Positions 18,448 to 26,294 of a stretch of DNA of 64,000 nt are shown here, piece by piece. Where the stretch lies: the NCBI GenBank assembly GCA_011523735.1, contig WTGB01000027.1, positions 1-64,000 on the forward strand. Direction: 5' to 3'. Position numbers and translations under genes: made by a program. The stretch is from Chloroflexota bacterium. Its GTDB lineage: Bacteria; Chloroflexota; Anaerolineae; Aggregatilineales; Phototrophicaceae. Each line of letters opens with the position of its first letter. Position 1 is the first letter of the stretch. The notes below the pieces were generated by a model. The model was not told the origin of the DNA, ran no database searches, and saw nothing but the letters and a program-made list of their open reading frames with translations.

Positions 18448-18726
18448 ATGATTATCGACATGGCAGCCGGGCGCAGAGAACTTGTGAAGCTCAAAAATAT
18501 CGGGGAAACCTCGGTGGAGAAGCTGCTTGACATCGGCATTTCGTCGCGGGAGCAAATCGAGGAATTGGGCGCGGTCGCGGTCTACAAGCGGCTGAGAGAG
18601 CGTTATCCGGTCAGCATGACCATGCTATGGGCGCTGCAGGGCGCCTTGCTGGACCTGCCTTACTATCAGATCCCCCGTGAAATAAGAGACGCGTTGATTG
18701 AAGAGCTATCGAATGAAGAGGTTTGA
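18448..18726 (+). CDS. TfoX C-terminal domain protein
   Basis: 92-residue protein matching only the C-terminal (helix-hairpin-helix-like) domain of TfoX/Sxy: LKNIGETSVEKLLDIGISSREQIEELGAVAVYKRL. Some TfoX proteins link competence to CRP; stand-alone C-terminal-domain proteins are common and of unknown function. The start codon touches the stop of the M16 gene, though an ATG four codons later is also possible. It seems cotranscribed with the protease pair. Confidence 0.8.
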   Translation: MIIDMAAGRRELVKLKNIGETSVEKLLDIGISSREQIEELGAVAVYKRLRERYPVSMTMLWALQGALLDLPYYQIPREIRDALIEELSNEEV

Positions 18727-18807
18727 GACGACAGACAATTCAAATCTGGCAGCGCAAGGATTACAATTACTCGCGTTGTTAGGCTTAAGAGGGACGTTTA
18801 CGAAAGT

Positions 18808-20055
18808 GTGGAAATGGCGGAGAAGCGCGTAGTTATCACCGGCATGGGCTTGGTCTGCCCGGTCGGGAACAACGTTAAGGAGTCCTGGGCGAATATACGC
18901 GCTGGCAAGTCCGGCATCGACTGGATCAGTCTGTTTGATGCTGATCTGGTTGAGAATCGAGTGGCGGGCGAAGTCAAAGACCTTGACCTGGAGGCCAAGT
19001 TTGGACGGCGTGAGATGCGGCGGATGGACCGGGCACAGATGCTGGCATTGGTGGCGGCTGAAGAGGCGCTGAATGATGCGGATATTGAGATTACCGATGA
19101 TAACAAGTATGACGTCGGCGTCGTCGTGGGTTCGGGTATCGGCGGGATCGTCACGGTGGTGCAGGCGCTTCAGGGCTTTCAAGCGAGGGGACATAGGGGG
19201 GTGAGCCCGGTCATCGTACCGGCTTTGCTGCATGATGGCATCAGTTCGCGCGTGTCCATGCACTTTGGGCTGAAGGGTCCTAATTACAACATCACGGCGG
19301 CTTGCGCGACGAGCAACAATTCGCTGGGGGACGCGGCCGATCTGATCCGCATGGGACGGGCAAAAGTAATGGTGGCCGGCGGCAGTGAGGCTTGCATCAT
19401 GCCGATGGTCATCAGCGGCTTTAACAATATGAAGGTATTGACGAATACCGAGGATGTGCCGGAGAAGGCATCGCGACCGTTTGACGCCAATCGCGATGGC
19501 TTTGTGGCGGCGGAAGGCGCTGCCTTGTTGATCCTGGAAGACCTCGATCATGCCAGGTCGCGCGGTGTCAGAATCTATGCGGAGTTGACGGGCTATGGGC
19601 ATACATCGGACGCTTTCCACGTGACGGCGCCGAATCCGGATGGTGTGGATGCGGCCGAAGCTATGCGGCGCGCTTTGAAGGAAGCGGGCATCGGCACAAA
19701 GGAAATCAGTTATATCAATGCGCACGGCACGGCGACGCAACTCAATGACAAAAGCGAGACGCTTGCCATCAAGCAGGCATTGGGCGAAGAAGCCTACAAC
19801 ATCCCCATCAGTTCAACCAAATCAATGACCGGTCATATCTTGGGAGCGACGGCGGCGGCGGAGGCGATCTTTTCTGTGAAGGCGTTGTTGGACAATTTCA
19901 TTCCGCCGACGATTAACCTGGAGACGCCGGATCCGGAATGCGACCTCAATTACACGCCGAACGTTGGCCTGGAGACGCCGATGCAGCATGTGCTGAGCAA
20001 TTCATTCGGCTTTGGTGGTCACAATACGGCCGTAGTAATCAGCCGCTACGCATAA
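18808..20055 (+). CDS. fabF: 3-oxoacyl-[acyl-carrier-protein] synthase II
   Basis: Condensing enzyme of type II fatty acid synthesis that extends acyl-ACP with malonyl-ACP. The 415-residue protein has the Cys-His-His triad: Cys166 in NITAACATSNNS, His306 in NAHGTATQLND and His343 in SMTGHILGA. RVVITGMGLVCPVGN at the start and SNSFGFGGHNTAVVI at the end are diagnostic. GTG at 18808 and ATG at 18814 are both possible starts. No acpP or fabG is adjacent, so it sits outside a fab cluster. Confidence 0.95.
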   Translation: MEMAEKRVVITGMGLVCPVGNNVKESWANIRAGKSGIDWISLFDADLVENRVAGEVKDLDLEAKFGRREMRRMDRAQMLALVAAEEALNDADIEITDDNKYDVGVVVGSGIGGIVTVVQALQGFQARGHRGVSPVIVPALLHDGISSRVSMHFGLKGPNYNITAACATSNNSLGDAADLIRMGRAKVMVAGGSEACIMPMVISGFNNMKVLTNTEDVPEKASRPFDANRDGFVAAEGAALLILEDLDHARSRGVRIYAELTGYGHTSDAFHVTAPNPDGVDAAEAMRRALKEAGIGTKEISYINAHGTATQLNDKSETLAIKQALGEEAYNIPISSTKSMTGHILGATAAAEAIFSVKALLDNFIPPTINLETPDPECDLNYTPNVGLETPMQHVLSNSFGFGGHNTAVVISRYA

Positions 20056-20065
20056 ACTTCTCAGG

Positions 20066-20578
20066 CTAGGGCGCGACAATTTGCGCCAAGATATCTTCAA
20101 AGGCAGCGTCGGCCAAGACGCGAATTTCCTCATCGCTGCGATCTTGTATCGGGTGCGGCACGTAGCACGCGGCTGGTTCAAAGCCGAGCGCGGCGCCCTG
20201 TACTCTTGCCGCTTCGACGAACTCGTTTGAGGCAACAAACATGCCGGGAATCCCGCGGGATTCGAGGTCCGTGATGTCATGCACACTGCACGACGTGCAG
20301 GACCCTCAATCGGCTAGCGCCTCGATGACCAGGTCGCATTCGCTGACAATCTGATGCTTTAGGTCGACAGGAGCGACGCGGGTGAAAGTCGGTTTCTGAT
20401 AGCGGCGGGTCTCAATGCCTATGCTGTCTAGCTGACTGGCAAGCCGATCGAGAAAGACATCGCCCCGAGGCTTCGATATATCGAGAAGCGCAACGCGCTT
20501 GTTGGTGAGGGATTGTGGGCGTGGCAAGCGTTCTCGACTAGCGGGTTGGCGCTCAGATGTTGGGTCTAGCAGTTGCAT
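20066..20578 (-). CDS. UGSC-motif selenoprotein (UGA read as selenocysteine)
   Basis: Two open frames in the same phase (20306-20605 and 20066-20284) are separated only by a TGA at 20306-20308. Read through as selenocysteine, they give one 170-residue protein with Sec91 in ALAD-U-GSCTSCSVHD, exactly the UGSC motif of a known small redox protein family that occurs in Sec and Cys forms. The ATG at 20578 has AAGGAG nine bases upstream. The mRNA after the UGA can form a CUGCAC/GUGCAG hairpin at +6 to +20; a weaker longer stem puts its loop near +24 to +28. The gene follows a thioredoxin-fold protein by 33 bases. Biochemical function is unknown; a thiol/selenol redox reaction is inferred from the UxxC-like centre. 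Confidence 0.85.
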
Positions 20579-20611
20579 TTTGTCATTCTCCTTCAAAATC
20601 AACACGGCATT

Positions 20612-22081
20612 TTACGATTTGATCGGCACAGTCACGGGGATGCTGCCATTGGGACCGCTTGCAGCCCAGCCGGAGATTATTGCCGACCACATGCCGGCTG
20701 AGCCACCGGCATGAACGATCAGCAAGCCGTCGGAACGAAACTTGTTCAGACGCTTTTCAGCGAAGCGAGCGGGCATCCCCTCGGCAATGCCCTCTCTACC
20801 AGCCAAGACGTCAGAACCATCAATGGTCAAGTGCTTTGAGAGTTCGTCACGAAAGCGCGCCTTGCCCCAGCCCGCCTCGCGGAAAACCCGCATGTGCTCC
20901 GGCGAGATGATCAGGAGAGCATCGGCAGCGCCATAGATTTTGGGGTGATGAACCGTGGAAATAGAACGAGCGAGGCTGAGCATCAAAGACTCGGGAACGC
21001 GCGACTTCTGATCGGCGATGGGATGGACGCCACCACCAGCAAAGAGGGTGACTGTCGAATCGCCTGGGCTGAAACCGCGTTCGACAGACAAGGACTCCCA
21101 ATATGAATCGTGCTCACGCTCAGGGATGCAAAAGCCCAGTTTGCCGGGTTGTCCCAGGGCAGCGCGGTCGACACCGCCCGGACGTCCGCCGCCGACATTG
21201 CGGATGACCAATTGCAGCGCCCGCCCTATCGTCGAGTTTGCGCGGTTGCCCTGCCCCAGCACGTTGTTGCCCCAATTCATGCCGATTCTTTCGCGGATCG
21301 GACCATTGACGATGATGATTGGACCGGCGAAGTAAGTGGTGGCGAGGACACCATGCATGCAGAATTCGTCACGGCAAACGGCTTCCACCGCTGCCAGCAC
21401 AACTGGGAGATACTCCGGCTTGCAGCCAGCCATCACCGCATTGATAGCAACTTTTTCGATGGTACAAGGAACATTATCGGGCGGGATGATGCCAATGATC
21501 TCGGTGGGCGAACGCGTTGTGCCTCCCAGCATTTTCAAGACACGCTCTTCTGTCGGCGGTACAACAGGCAAGCCATCGGACCAGCCGCGCTCGAAGGCGA
21601 GTTCGTGCTCATCTTGCTGGGCAGCTAGGTCAATGCGCTGCGCCTGCAAAGGTGTGTCGCCGAACTTGAATGCCAGTTTGTCAGGCATGCCGGGATCGAC
21701 GGATTTGGAGCCGCAGCCGGGGCTGAAGACCGGCAAGCCCCCGCCTAGGGCCGGCATTTCCGTCAGACTCCGCCACTCATCGCGCTGCCAGCCGACCAGG
21801 CGATCGGTTTCCGCGCCCGCGTGACAACGTATCAGGGTCGGTACGATTTCGATTTCGTGACGGTAGGAAAGTTCAAGCTCGGTGTCGTCGCGGACGTTTA
21901 CGATGCTCTCCGGGAAAGCTGGGGCATCTTGAGAATAAAGCAGCAAATTGAGCCTTTCGCTCATTTCGCGGAGGACCGGTTCGATCAACCGACAAGTAGC
22001 GCAATCTCGTTTGACCACGGCGATGAAACCGGTGAAGTCAACTGGTATCAATGATTGAAGTCGAGCAGTATTTTGCAGCAT
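20612..22081 (-). CDS. Thioredoxin-fold protein fused to an unknown domain, partner of the UGSC protein
   Basis: 489 residues in two parts. Residues 1-115 look like a thioredoxin fold: a CATC motif at 27-30 after a beta strand (FIAVVKRD) and the cis-proline loop EIVPTL at 78-83. Residues 155-489 form a second domain that opens with GWSDGLPVVPPTEERV and contains conserved-looking cysteines and glycine-rich loops (NNVLGQGNRANS, GGGRPGGVD, FAGGGVHP). I do not know this domain's function. The gene lies directly upstream of the UGSC selenoprotein on the same strand, so electron transfer from CATC to the selenoprotein is a reasonable but untested idea. Confidence 0.75.
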   Translation of the reverse strand: MLQNTARLQSLIPVDFTGFIAVVKRDCATCRLIEPVLREMSERLNLLLYSQDAPAFPESIVNVRDDTELELSYRHEIEIVPTLIRCHAGAETDRLVGWQRDEWRSLTEMPALGGGLPVFSPGCGSKSVDPGMPDKLAFKFGDTPLQAQRIDLAAQQDEHELAFERGWSDGLPVVPPTEERVLKMLGGTTRSPTEIIGIIPPDNVPCTIEKVAINAVMAGCKPEYLPVVLAAVEAVCRDEFCMHGVLATTYFAGPIIIVNGPIRERIGMNWGNNVLGQGNRANSTIGRALQLVIRNVGGGRPGGVDRAALGQPGKLGFCIPEREHDSYWESLSVERGFSPGDSTVTLFAGGGVHPIADQKSRVPESLMLSLARSISTVHHPKIYGAADALLIISPEHMRVFREAGWGKARFRDELSKHLTIDGSDVLAGREGIAEGMPARFAEKRLNKFRSDGLLIVHAGGSAGMWSAIISGWAASGPNGSIPVTVPIKS

Positions 22082-22179
22082 GCTTCAATTGTAGCGATTG
22101 ATGGCAGAAAAAGCAGGTGCTTGGCAACGCGCGTCAGGCGCACTATGCTATGGTTGTGGTCATATTCATTATGCAGAGT

Positions 22180-22320
22180 ATGAGTAGATTGAAACTGTCT
22201 GACATATTCAAAGAAGGCTCTGAGGCGCGAACGCTCTTCGGGAAACTATACGCAGTAGTGGCAATAGGCGTCATACTGGCTGTACTGATCTTGCTCGCCT
22301 TGGCCACCCGTGGCGGCTAG
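22180..22320 (+). CDS. Possible small single-span membrane protein
   Basis: A 46-residue frame with a charged N-terminus (MSRLKLSDIFKEGSEARTLF) and one clear hydrophobic helix (YAVVAIGVILAVLILLALA). Longer starts at 22150 or 22117 are possible; none has a good ribosome-binding site. Its TAG stop shares a CTAG with the stop of the convergent AhpD-like gene, a pattern seen at two other gene pairs here. Coding status is uncertain. Confidence 0.4.
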   Translation: MSRLKLSDIFKEGSEARTLFGKLYAVVAIGVILAVLILLALATRGG

Positions 22321-22922
22321 TCATAGTCTTCTTTCCCCTCGGACCAGTATGGCTCAAGGGCGACCCCCAGCCCATCGGCGATGCGATTGACGTAGGCGTA
22401 GTAGGCGACAATTTGAGCGATATCGAGGATGGCGCGGTCGTCGAAACCGGTCGTCCGCAGATTTTCTACGTCTTCCTCCCCCATATCCCAAGGTCTTCGA
22501 GTCAGTTTCGATGTGTAGTCCAGCATTGCCGTATCCGCCGCAGAGAGCTCAGCGGTTCGATAATCGGTCTCAATGCTGCTGGTGAAATCGTGATCTCCGG
22601 TCAACTGACGGAGGTTGCGCGCGTGGTGGCGCAGTCAATATTCGCAGCGGTTTATGGCGGAGACGACCACGCCGATCATCTCGCGCTGGGCGCGTGACAA
22701 AGGCGAATCACCATACATCAAGGTCTTGTACAGGTGTTGATGGTCAATCAGAGAGGCCGGGTTGAGACTGTGAATTTTCATGATGTGGTCGACATTGCCG
22801 GTCTTTGGATCGGCAGCGCGACGATATGCTCGCAATAAATCGCCGGATGCCAGCGTTTCGGGTACGGTTTCGATATACGCGATACGACGGTTGCTCTGTC
22901 TCATCTGATCTGGAGTCTCCAT
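22317..22922 (-). CDS. AhpD-like (carboxymuconolactone decarboxylase family) selenoprotein
   Basis: Two same-phase frames (22635-22922 and 22317-22604) are split by a TGA at 22635-22637. Reading it as selenocysteine gives a 201-residue peroxidase-related protein with the centre NRCEY-U-LRHHARN: Cys93, Sec96, His99 and His100. That is the CxxC...H site of AhpD with the second, peroxide-reactive cysteine replaced by Sec. The mRNA has a CUCCG/CGGAG hairpin starting 22 bases after the UGA, with its apical loop, containing a G, about 29-32 bases away, a good bacterial SECIS position. ATG at 22922 or 22904 may be the start. It is 12 bases downstream of the next gene and shares a CTAG stop with a small convergent frame. 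Confidence 0.85.
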
Positions 22923-22933
22923 AAACGATCAGT

Positions 22934-23755
22934 TCAGGCATCGACAAAAAGAGGCGCGTTAAGTTTCCAGGCGGTGTAGAGCGCATGGAAGAAGGCGATG
23001 AACTCGCGAATGCAGGGATCGTATTCGGATGGCAGCGACATATAAAAGGAGATCGTTTCGCGGATGGCAGCATCAAAAGAAGAGATATCCTGTATCACCT
23101 CCGCTTCGAGATCGCGTTGGATAGCATGGACGAAGAGCAGAAGAATGCCGGCGTGATTGGGAATTATAAGATCGCCGACGCCGAAAATCATCTCGAGGAC
23201 TTGATCGGAAGAAACGCGCAGTTCGCCCAGTCGGCGTTGCGGCGGGTTGGGCAATTCGAAATATGTGCGCTGATTCGCTTCATCGCCGCTGTCTGCCGCG
23301 CGCAGCGCCTTGACCGACGAGCCATCGTAGCCGAGCGTTTGGATGCCTTGTTTCAATAAAAGCCAAACAAGGGGTTCGTCAGGCACTGGCAGCCGTTCCA
23401 GTAGCCAGGTCTCGGCAAGCGCAGTGATTGGGTAGTTGATGAAGCCGATGCAGCCATAGGGACTACCCGTCCGGTTCGCCGGGCAATGACGGCAGTGCTC
23501 GGCATGCTCGTCAAGGACAGCGGCGTGGTCAAGCAAGTCTTGCACCACGATCAGCTGCTTCTCGCCCGATTCGCCGGGAGTGCTTTGGCTGAATTCAAAG
23601 CCCATCTGGTCCAGCGGTCGATTATCACCGGCGGAGCGAAACCAGCCTATCACTTCTTCGGCGCGTTCGCGCTCCTTGAGGCGTTCAAGAATACCGGCAG
23701 CAGTCAAGACTTGCTTGGGCTCGCAGTCGTATTCAATGATGTAATCTATCGCCAA
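22934..23755 (-). CDS. Unknown protein with a cysteine cluster, cotranscribed with AhpD-like selenoprotein
   Basis: I do not recognise this family. The start is most likely TTG at 23755 (TTGGAG nearby upstream), giving 273 residues, although the frame is open to 23806. Residues 88-102 hold CRHCPANRTGSPYGC, a CxxC plus a third cysteine that could bind metal or do thiol chemistry. The rest is mainly helical, with hydrophobic but not clearly membrane-spanning segments. It ends 12 bases before the AhpD-like selenoprotein, so a linked redox role is inferred from position only. Confidence 0.65.
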   Translation of the reverse strand: MAIDYIIEYDCEPKQVLTAAGILERLKERERAEEVIGWFRSAGDNRPLDQMGFEFSQSTPGESGEKQLIVVQDLLDHAAVLDEHAEHCRHCPANRTGSPYGCIGFINYPITALAETWLLERLPVPDEPLVWLLLKQGIQTLGYDGSSVKALRAADSGDEANQRTYFELPNPPQRRLGELRVSSDQVLEMIFGVGDLIIPNHAGILLLFVHAIQRDLEAEVIQDISSFDAAIRETISFYMSLPSEYDPCIREFIAFFHALYTAWKLNAPLFVDA

Positions 23756-23830
23756 GCGCCTACTCCAAACAAAAACGCGAAAGGTAATTCCAAGCGAGTA
23801 TAGCACAGCGTCAAAGACAAGGGGAAAGCA

Positions 23831-24661
23831 TTACCAGCGGCCATAGCGGCGGAGCGCCAACAAGACATTGATCGTCGTCATGGGATACCACTGCGGCAAA
23901 TTATGTTGATCAAGCCAGTGACCTTCCTCTTGCTGCGCATTTGTCAGCACATCGAGACAGCGGTCGATAAAACCCGGAGGCAGGGCGTTTGCAATCGCTG
24001 AGTCTGGTGTCAGCGCGAAAACGAAGAGGGAGTCGACCTGATTATCTGGCGCTGCGATGGCGCATGCCAGGATATTGTCGACCGTCGCTTGGCGGAAGCT
24101 TTGCAAGCCGGGCAAGTCATCCACGGCAAAGAAAAAGTCGAAGGCGTGGTAAGCCATAAAGAGCCACTCGTTCGCCAAGATTTTCTCCGGCGAGGTGTTG
24201 GCAAGGACCCAGAGTTTGGTCTTTTCAACCAGCGATGGGCTGGCGCAGTCAAAATGGATGAGGTTGGCCACGATAGAGTCGGGCATGGTCTGACCGCCCC
24301 ACTCTTGCCACCAAGGCGCCAGAGGGTAGTTGCGGATTTCGGCTGGATTCCGCAGAGTGCCATCGGCGTCCATCTGGCTTTCGACCCAAGCTGCCGTGCC
24401 ATGAAGAAGCGAGCCGGGCGGAATGCCGGCATGTTTCATCACGCCCAGCAGATATTCGAGAGCTAAAGGATTCGACTGCGGCGCTTTGAGATCATGTTCA
24501 AAGCCGTGGCCAAAGCCGTTATCGGGATTTTTGTAGCAGAGGATGATCTGATGCAGGCGCTCGAGGCTGCCACCATCAAACAAATAATCGAACAGGGCTC
24601 GTTCAAAAAGCGTGCCCTGGCGATGAACAAAATCGCGAGCTTTTCCCAAATCAATTGGCAT
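23831..24661 (-). CDS. Unknown protein, possible alpha/alpha-toroid fold
   Basis: 276 residues starting at an ATG with AAGGAG seven bases upstream. Repeated helical pairs with aromatic and Gly-rich turns (NPDNGFGHGFEHDL, LHGTAAWVESQMDADGTLRN, HWLDQHNLPQWYPMTTINVLLALRRYG) recall terpene cyclase or prenyltransferase-like toroids. The DxDD or other catalytic acids of squalene-hopene cyclases are not seen, so I do not assign an enzyme activity. It is the first gene of a minus-strand run that includes the AhpD-like selenoprotein. Confidence 0.6.
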   Translation of the reverse strand: MPIDLGKARDFVHRQGTLFERALFDYLFDGGSLERLHQIILCYKNPDNGFGHGFEHDLKAPQSNPLALEYLLGVMKHAGIPPGSLLHGTAAWVESQMDADGTLRNPAEIRNYPLAPWWQEWGGQTMPDSIVANLIHFDCASPSLVEKTKLWVLANTSPEKILANEWLFMAYHAFDFFFAVDDLPGLQSFRQATVDNILACAIAAPDNQVDSLFVFALTPDSAIANALPPGFIDRCLDVLTNAQQEEGHWLDQHNLPQWYPMTTINVLLALRRYGRW

Positions 24662-24730
24662 CAGTCAACTCCTTCCCATGTTGCGAACATATATTCTATT
24701 GTAGAGCACGAGGCGAGCAACCGCAAAGGG

Positions 24731-25918
24731 TTAAATATACTGCCTGATGATCTGCGTCAATTCGTGAGCGCGGTGGCGGAAGGTGTGCTGCTTCAGGACT
24801 CGTTCGCGCGCTGCCTTGCCTATGGCGGCACGCTTGGCGTCGTGAGCGAGCAGGTCTTTGTAAGTTTCGACAGCTTCCTTTGGAGAGCGAAGCACAATGA
24901 TTTCTTTGCCTGGCTCGAACCATTCTTCTATGCCAGCGTAGGGGTTAGCTACGATGCAAGCCCCCAAGGCAGCGAGCTCAAAGGGCCGCGATGAGGACGA
25001 AGCATGCACGCTGGCATGGGCGCCGCGAGTGATGCAGAGATTGATCTTGCTGCGACAGATGTATTCCCGCAGTTTGCTGAAGCTCAGGTAGGGAAGCGGC
25101 TTAGCACTGCCCAGGTCACCGAGGTTCGTACCGCGGACGGCGAAATGCGCCTGAGGCAGGCGCTGGGATGGGATCGTCATCATGTTTTCGATCCACTCGG
25201 CGCGATACTCTCTGCCGTGGCCGTAAAAGAGCAGGTCAATGTCTTGCGCCGGTACCGAGACTGGGCTGAAAATGGCGGGATCGGCGCCGTACCAGACGGT
25301 GTGGACACGTTCGATTCCAAGCTGCCGCAGCAAGTTTTCGCCGCCGCTGCTATTGCTGATAAAAGCGGTGTATTCAGAAAGGTCAGCCCCCTGATAGATA
25401 CGGAATCCAGAAGCAAAGCCTTTCATAGATGGCAGGCTGGCGGGCACATCGCCATCGAAGTACAAGACGGGAATATCGAACTTCTGGGTTATCAAGCGCG
25501 GGAGGCCTCTAAGGTGATTTAGCGGCACGGTCAGAAAAATCATGGCATCGACATCCGGCTCTTGATTTAGGATGCGCGTTAGATGACGGTACCAGAGTGG
25601 CGCTATAAAGGTTTGCGCGACTCTTCGGATCGCCCGATCCGAGAAGGTGTCGCGCGAATCAGATGGTGATTCCGGAGTCGATCTGCCCGGAAGGAGGGAA
25701 CGGGAACGATCGCGCAGCGCCTTGAATACATCGCCTTGCCAGCGCGCTGGATTCGGCAAGGAGCGCCACCACAGACTTTCGATAGGCGCGCCTTGATATG
25801 GCGTCGCGATCACTTCGACGCCGATCTCGTACAAGCCCTTCATCAGTTGCCACCAGGCGGGCGTCGCGCTGAAAGGCTGTTTGAGGTCCAAGGATGAGAC
25901 GACGATTAGAATTTTCAT
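24731..25918 (-). CDS. Glycosyltransferase, CgeB-like family
   Basis: 395-residue GT-B type protein. It opens with MKILIVVSSLDLKQPF. The C-terminal half holds the nucleotide-sugar region, with SKINLCITRGAH, SSSRPFELAALGACIVANPY and the EEWFEPGKEIIVLRSPKEA segment typical of DUF3880/CgeB-like and GT4-like glycosyltransferases. The frame is open to 26074, but the additional residues do not look protein-like and overlap the divergent promoter region, so I use the ATG at 25918. Acceptor and sugar are unknown. Confidence 0.8.
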   Translation of the reverse strand: MKILIVVSSLDLKQPFSATPAWWQLMKGLYEIGVEVIATPYQGAPIESLWWRSLPNPARWQGDVFKALRDRSRSLLPGRSTPESPSDSRDTFSDRAIRRVAQTFIAPLWYRHLTRILNQEPDVDAMIFLTVPLNHLRGLPRLITQKFDIPVLYFDGDVPASLPSMKGFASGFRIYQGADLSEYTAFISNSSGGENLLRQLGIERVHTVWYGADPAIFSPVSVPAQDIDLLFYGHGREYRAEWIENMMTIPSQRLPQAHFAVRGTNLGDLGSAKPLPYLSFSKLREYICRSKINLCITRGAHASVHASSSSRPFELAALGACIVANPYAGIEEWFEPGKEIIVLRSPKEAVETYKDLLAHDAKRAAIGKAARERVLKQHTFRHRAHELTQIIRQYI

Positions 25919-26294
25919 GCAAATGCGCCAATGTATAGATGCACGCGGATTGTACATCATGGGATTGAATATTGAATGTTGAGACGGCGCGACATACCAC
26001 CGCTGACCGCCCTCGATGCTCGAAGGGTGCTCAAATGTATACATGTACAGTGTACTGTGCCAGTTGTGCTGCATACTCTATATTGTGAAAGCAACTTACT
26101 AGCAAAGCTGTATTTGGCAATATTTATCAGCTGGGGCTAGCTAATACACGGCAACATGACAAGCGGAGTCTGCAATATTGACCGAGCGATTGAGGGCGGC
26201 TCCTATTGGAAATATACAAGCAGCTAGAAATCTGTTATAGTTAATATTGTCGTGAAGTACAGATATTCGTTCCATGATAAGGAGACATGAAGTT
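25919..26294. other. Divergent intergenic region before the liv operon
   Basis: About 375 bases between the glycosyltransferase and the amino-acid transporter operon. It is AT-richer than its surroundings. A perfect inverted repeat, ACAGT-GT-ACTGT, lies at 26047-26058, next to TGTATACA. A good ribosome-binding site (AAGGAG) precedes the livJ-like start. I see no convincing -35/-10 pair and no RNA gene. Confidence 0.45.
26047..26058. promoter_or_regulatory. Palindrome upstream of the liv operon
   Basis: ACAGT and ACTGT flank a two-base centre. The position, between divergent genes, fits a regulator site. It is short, and no matching regulator is encoded nearby. Confidence 0.25.

Noticed and set aside
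20285-20308. Frameshift or nonsense pseudogene in the UGSC region
   Set aside because: The phase is unchanged on both sides and the codon is exactly UGA at the known selenocysteine position, followed by GSC.
22605-22637. Pseudogene interpretation of the AhpD-like protein
   Set aside because: Both halves are intact, in phase and joined at a UGA in the catalytic CxxC position, with a hairpin suited to selenocysteine insertion.
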